6,077 nucleotides of DNA from DATCVA01 sp036567205. GTDB taxonomy: Bacteria > Pseudomonadota > Gammaproteobacteria > Burkholderiales > Burkholderiaceae_B. The notes under the pieces are model-generated. The model saw nothing but the letters and a program-made list of their open reading frames with translations, had not been told where the DNA came from and searched no databases. The stretch covers positions 1 to 6,077 of the forward strand of contig DATCVA010000034.1 of the NCBI GenBank assembly GCA_036567205.1, given 5' to 3'. Of this stretch, positions 5,888-6,077 are shown piece by piece. The first letter of the stretch is position 1. The number at the start of each line of letters is the position of its first letter. A program made the position numbers and the translations under genes.

Positions 5888-5900
5888 CGCCGTGTCTTTG
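5866..5900 (+). terminator. Candidate intrinsic terminator at the end of the operon
   Basis: GCGTCGGCAAC (5866-5876) and GTTGCTGACGC (5880-5890) form an 11-bp stem with one G-U pair and a three-base TTG loop. The right arm contains the methyltransferase TGA (5885-5887). The sequence after the stem (CGTGTCTTTGTT) is T-rich but not a clean T-run, so termination may be partial or Rho-assisted. Read on the - strand, the hairpin lies 10 bases past the ppsR stop but is followed by TGCTCAAACAAAC, which is not U-rich, so it is unlikely to be a typical terminator for ppsR. Confidence 0.5.
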
Positions 5901-6077
5901 TTAGTACGACTGCCGGTTCAGGCCGACCTCTTCCAGAACTTTTGTGGAAATTTCTTCGATGGAACGGGTGGTGGTCGACAGCCAGGGAATGTTTTCCATG
6001 CGCATTAAACGTTCGGCTTCAGCCACTTCCTGCCGGCATTGGGTCAACGATGCATATTTGCTGTTGGGGCGACGCTC
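5901..6077 (-). CDS. ppsR: PpsR, PEP synthase regulatory kinase/pyrophosphorylase, C-terminal end (partial)
   Basis: PpsR (DUF299 family, E. coli YdiA) is a bifunctional cytoplasmic enzyme. It inactivates PEP synthase by ADP-dependent phosphorylation of a threonine and reactivates it by phosphate-dependent removal. The 58 C-terminal residues are read in one open frame from the right edge to the TAA (complement of 5901-5903). Visible segments are ERRPNSKYASLTQCRQEVAE, then AERLMRMENIPWLSTTTRSI, then EEISTKVLEEVGLNRQSY. They match the end of E. coli PpsR, which I recall as ERRPNSRYASLEQCRYEVAE, IPWINTT, SVEEIATKIL and GMNRRMY. The P-loop and catalytic part lie beyond the window. The gene converges on the methyltransferase with 13 bases between stops, so it belongs to a different transcription unit. 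In related genomes ppsA is usually close by; that cannot be seen here. Confidence 0.93.
   Translation of the reverse strand, partial: ERRPNSKYASLTQCRQEVAEAERLMRMENIPWLSTTTRSIEEISTKVLEEVGLNRQSY

Noticed and set aside
1..6077. Mobile elements, CRISPR arrays, toxin-antitoxin or defence genes, RNA genes
   Set aside because: Nearly every base is assigned to conserved housekeeping genes, the gaps are at most 62 bases, and no direct-repeat arrays, transposase motifs or tRNA-like sequences were seen.

Overview
The window is a conserved outer-membrane biogenesis and lipid A locus of a Gram-negative betaproteobacterium. The protein sequences and gene order fit the Burkholderiales, and several products recall Bordetella and other Alcaligenaceae (the long OmpH leader, the LpxD N-terminus, the MEQxDLF start of RNase HII). 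This placement rests on remembered family sequences, not on a search, so the genus is not assigned.

Layout from left to right: the 3' end of bamA (1-334), skp/ompH (397-951), lpxD (958-2052), fabZ (2098-2550), lpxA (2550-3344), lpxB (3341-4522), rnhB (4509-5120) and a SpoU/TrmH-family RNA methyltransferase (5117-5887) all lie on the + strand. The C-terminal end of ppsR (5901-6077) lies on the - strand and converges on the methyltransferase with 13 bases between the stop codons. From fabZ onward every + strand junction overlaps: TGATG, ATGA, a 14-base overlap, then GTGA. This points to one polycistronic message with translational coupling. The only non-coding gaps are 335-396, 952-957, 2053-2097 and 5888-5900. 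There is no gene-free stretch over 300 bases.

The genes work together as follows. BamA inserts beta-barrel proteins into the outer membrane, and Skp is the periplasmic chaperone that delivers unfolded porins to it. LpxA, LpxD and LpxB carry out the acylation and disaccharide-forming steps of lipid A synthesis. FabZ makes trans-2-enoyl-ACP from the same 3-hydroxyacyl-ACP pool that LpxA and LpxD consume, so the cluster holds both sides of the split between phospholipid and lipid A. RnhB and the methyltransferase are housekeeping nucleic-acid enzymes co-transcribed downstream. PpsR belongs to a separate unit that controls PEP synthase.

All reading frames look intact, all catalytic residues I could place are present, and I see no mobile elements, CRISPR arrays, tRNA or rRNA genes. 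I found no undescribed system. The points most worth a second look are a perfect hairpin just upstream of the fabZ ribosome binding site, a strong hairpin that spans the methyltransferase stop codon between the convergent genes, and residue choices in LpxA that bear on lipid A acyl-chain length.
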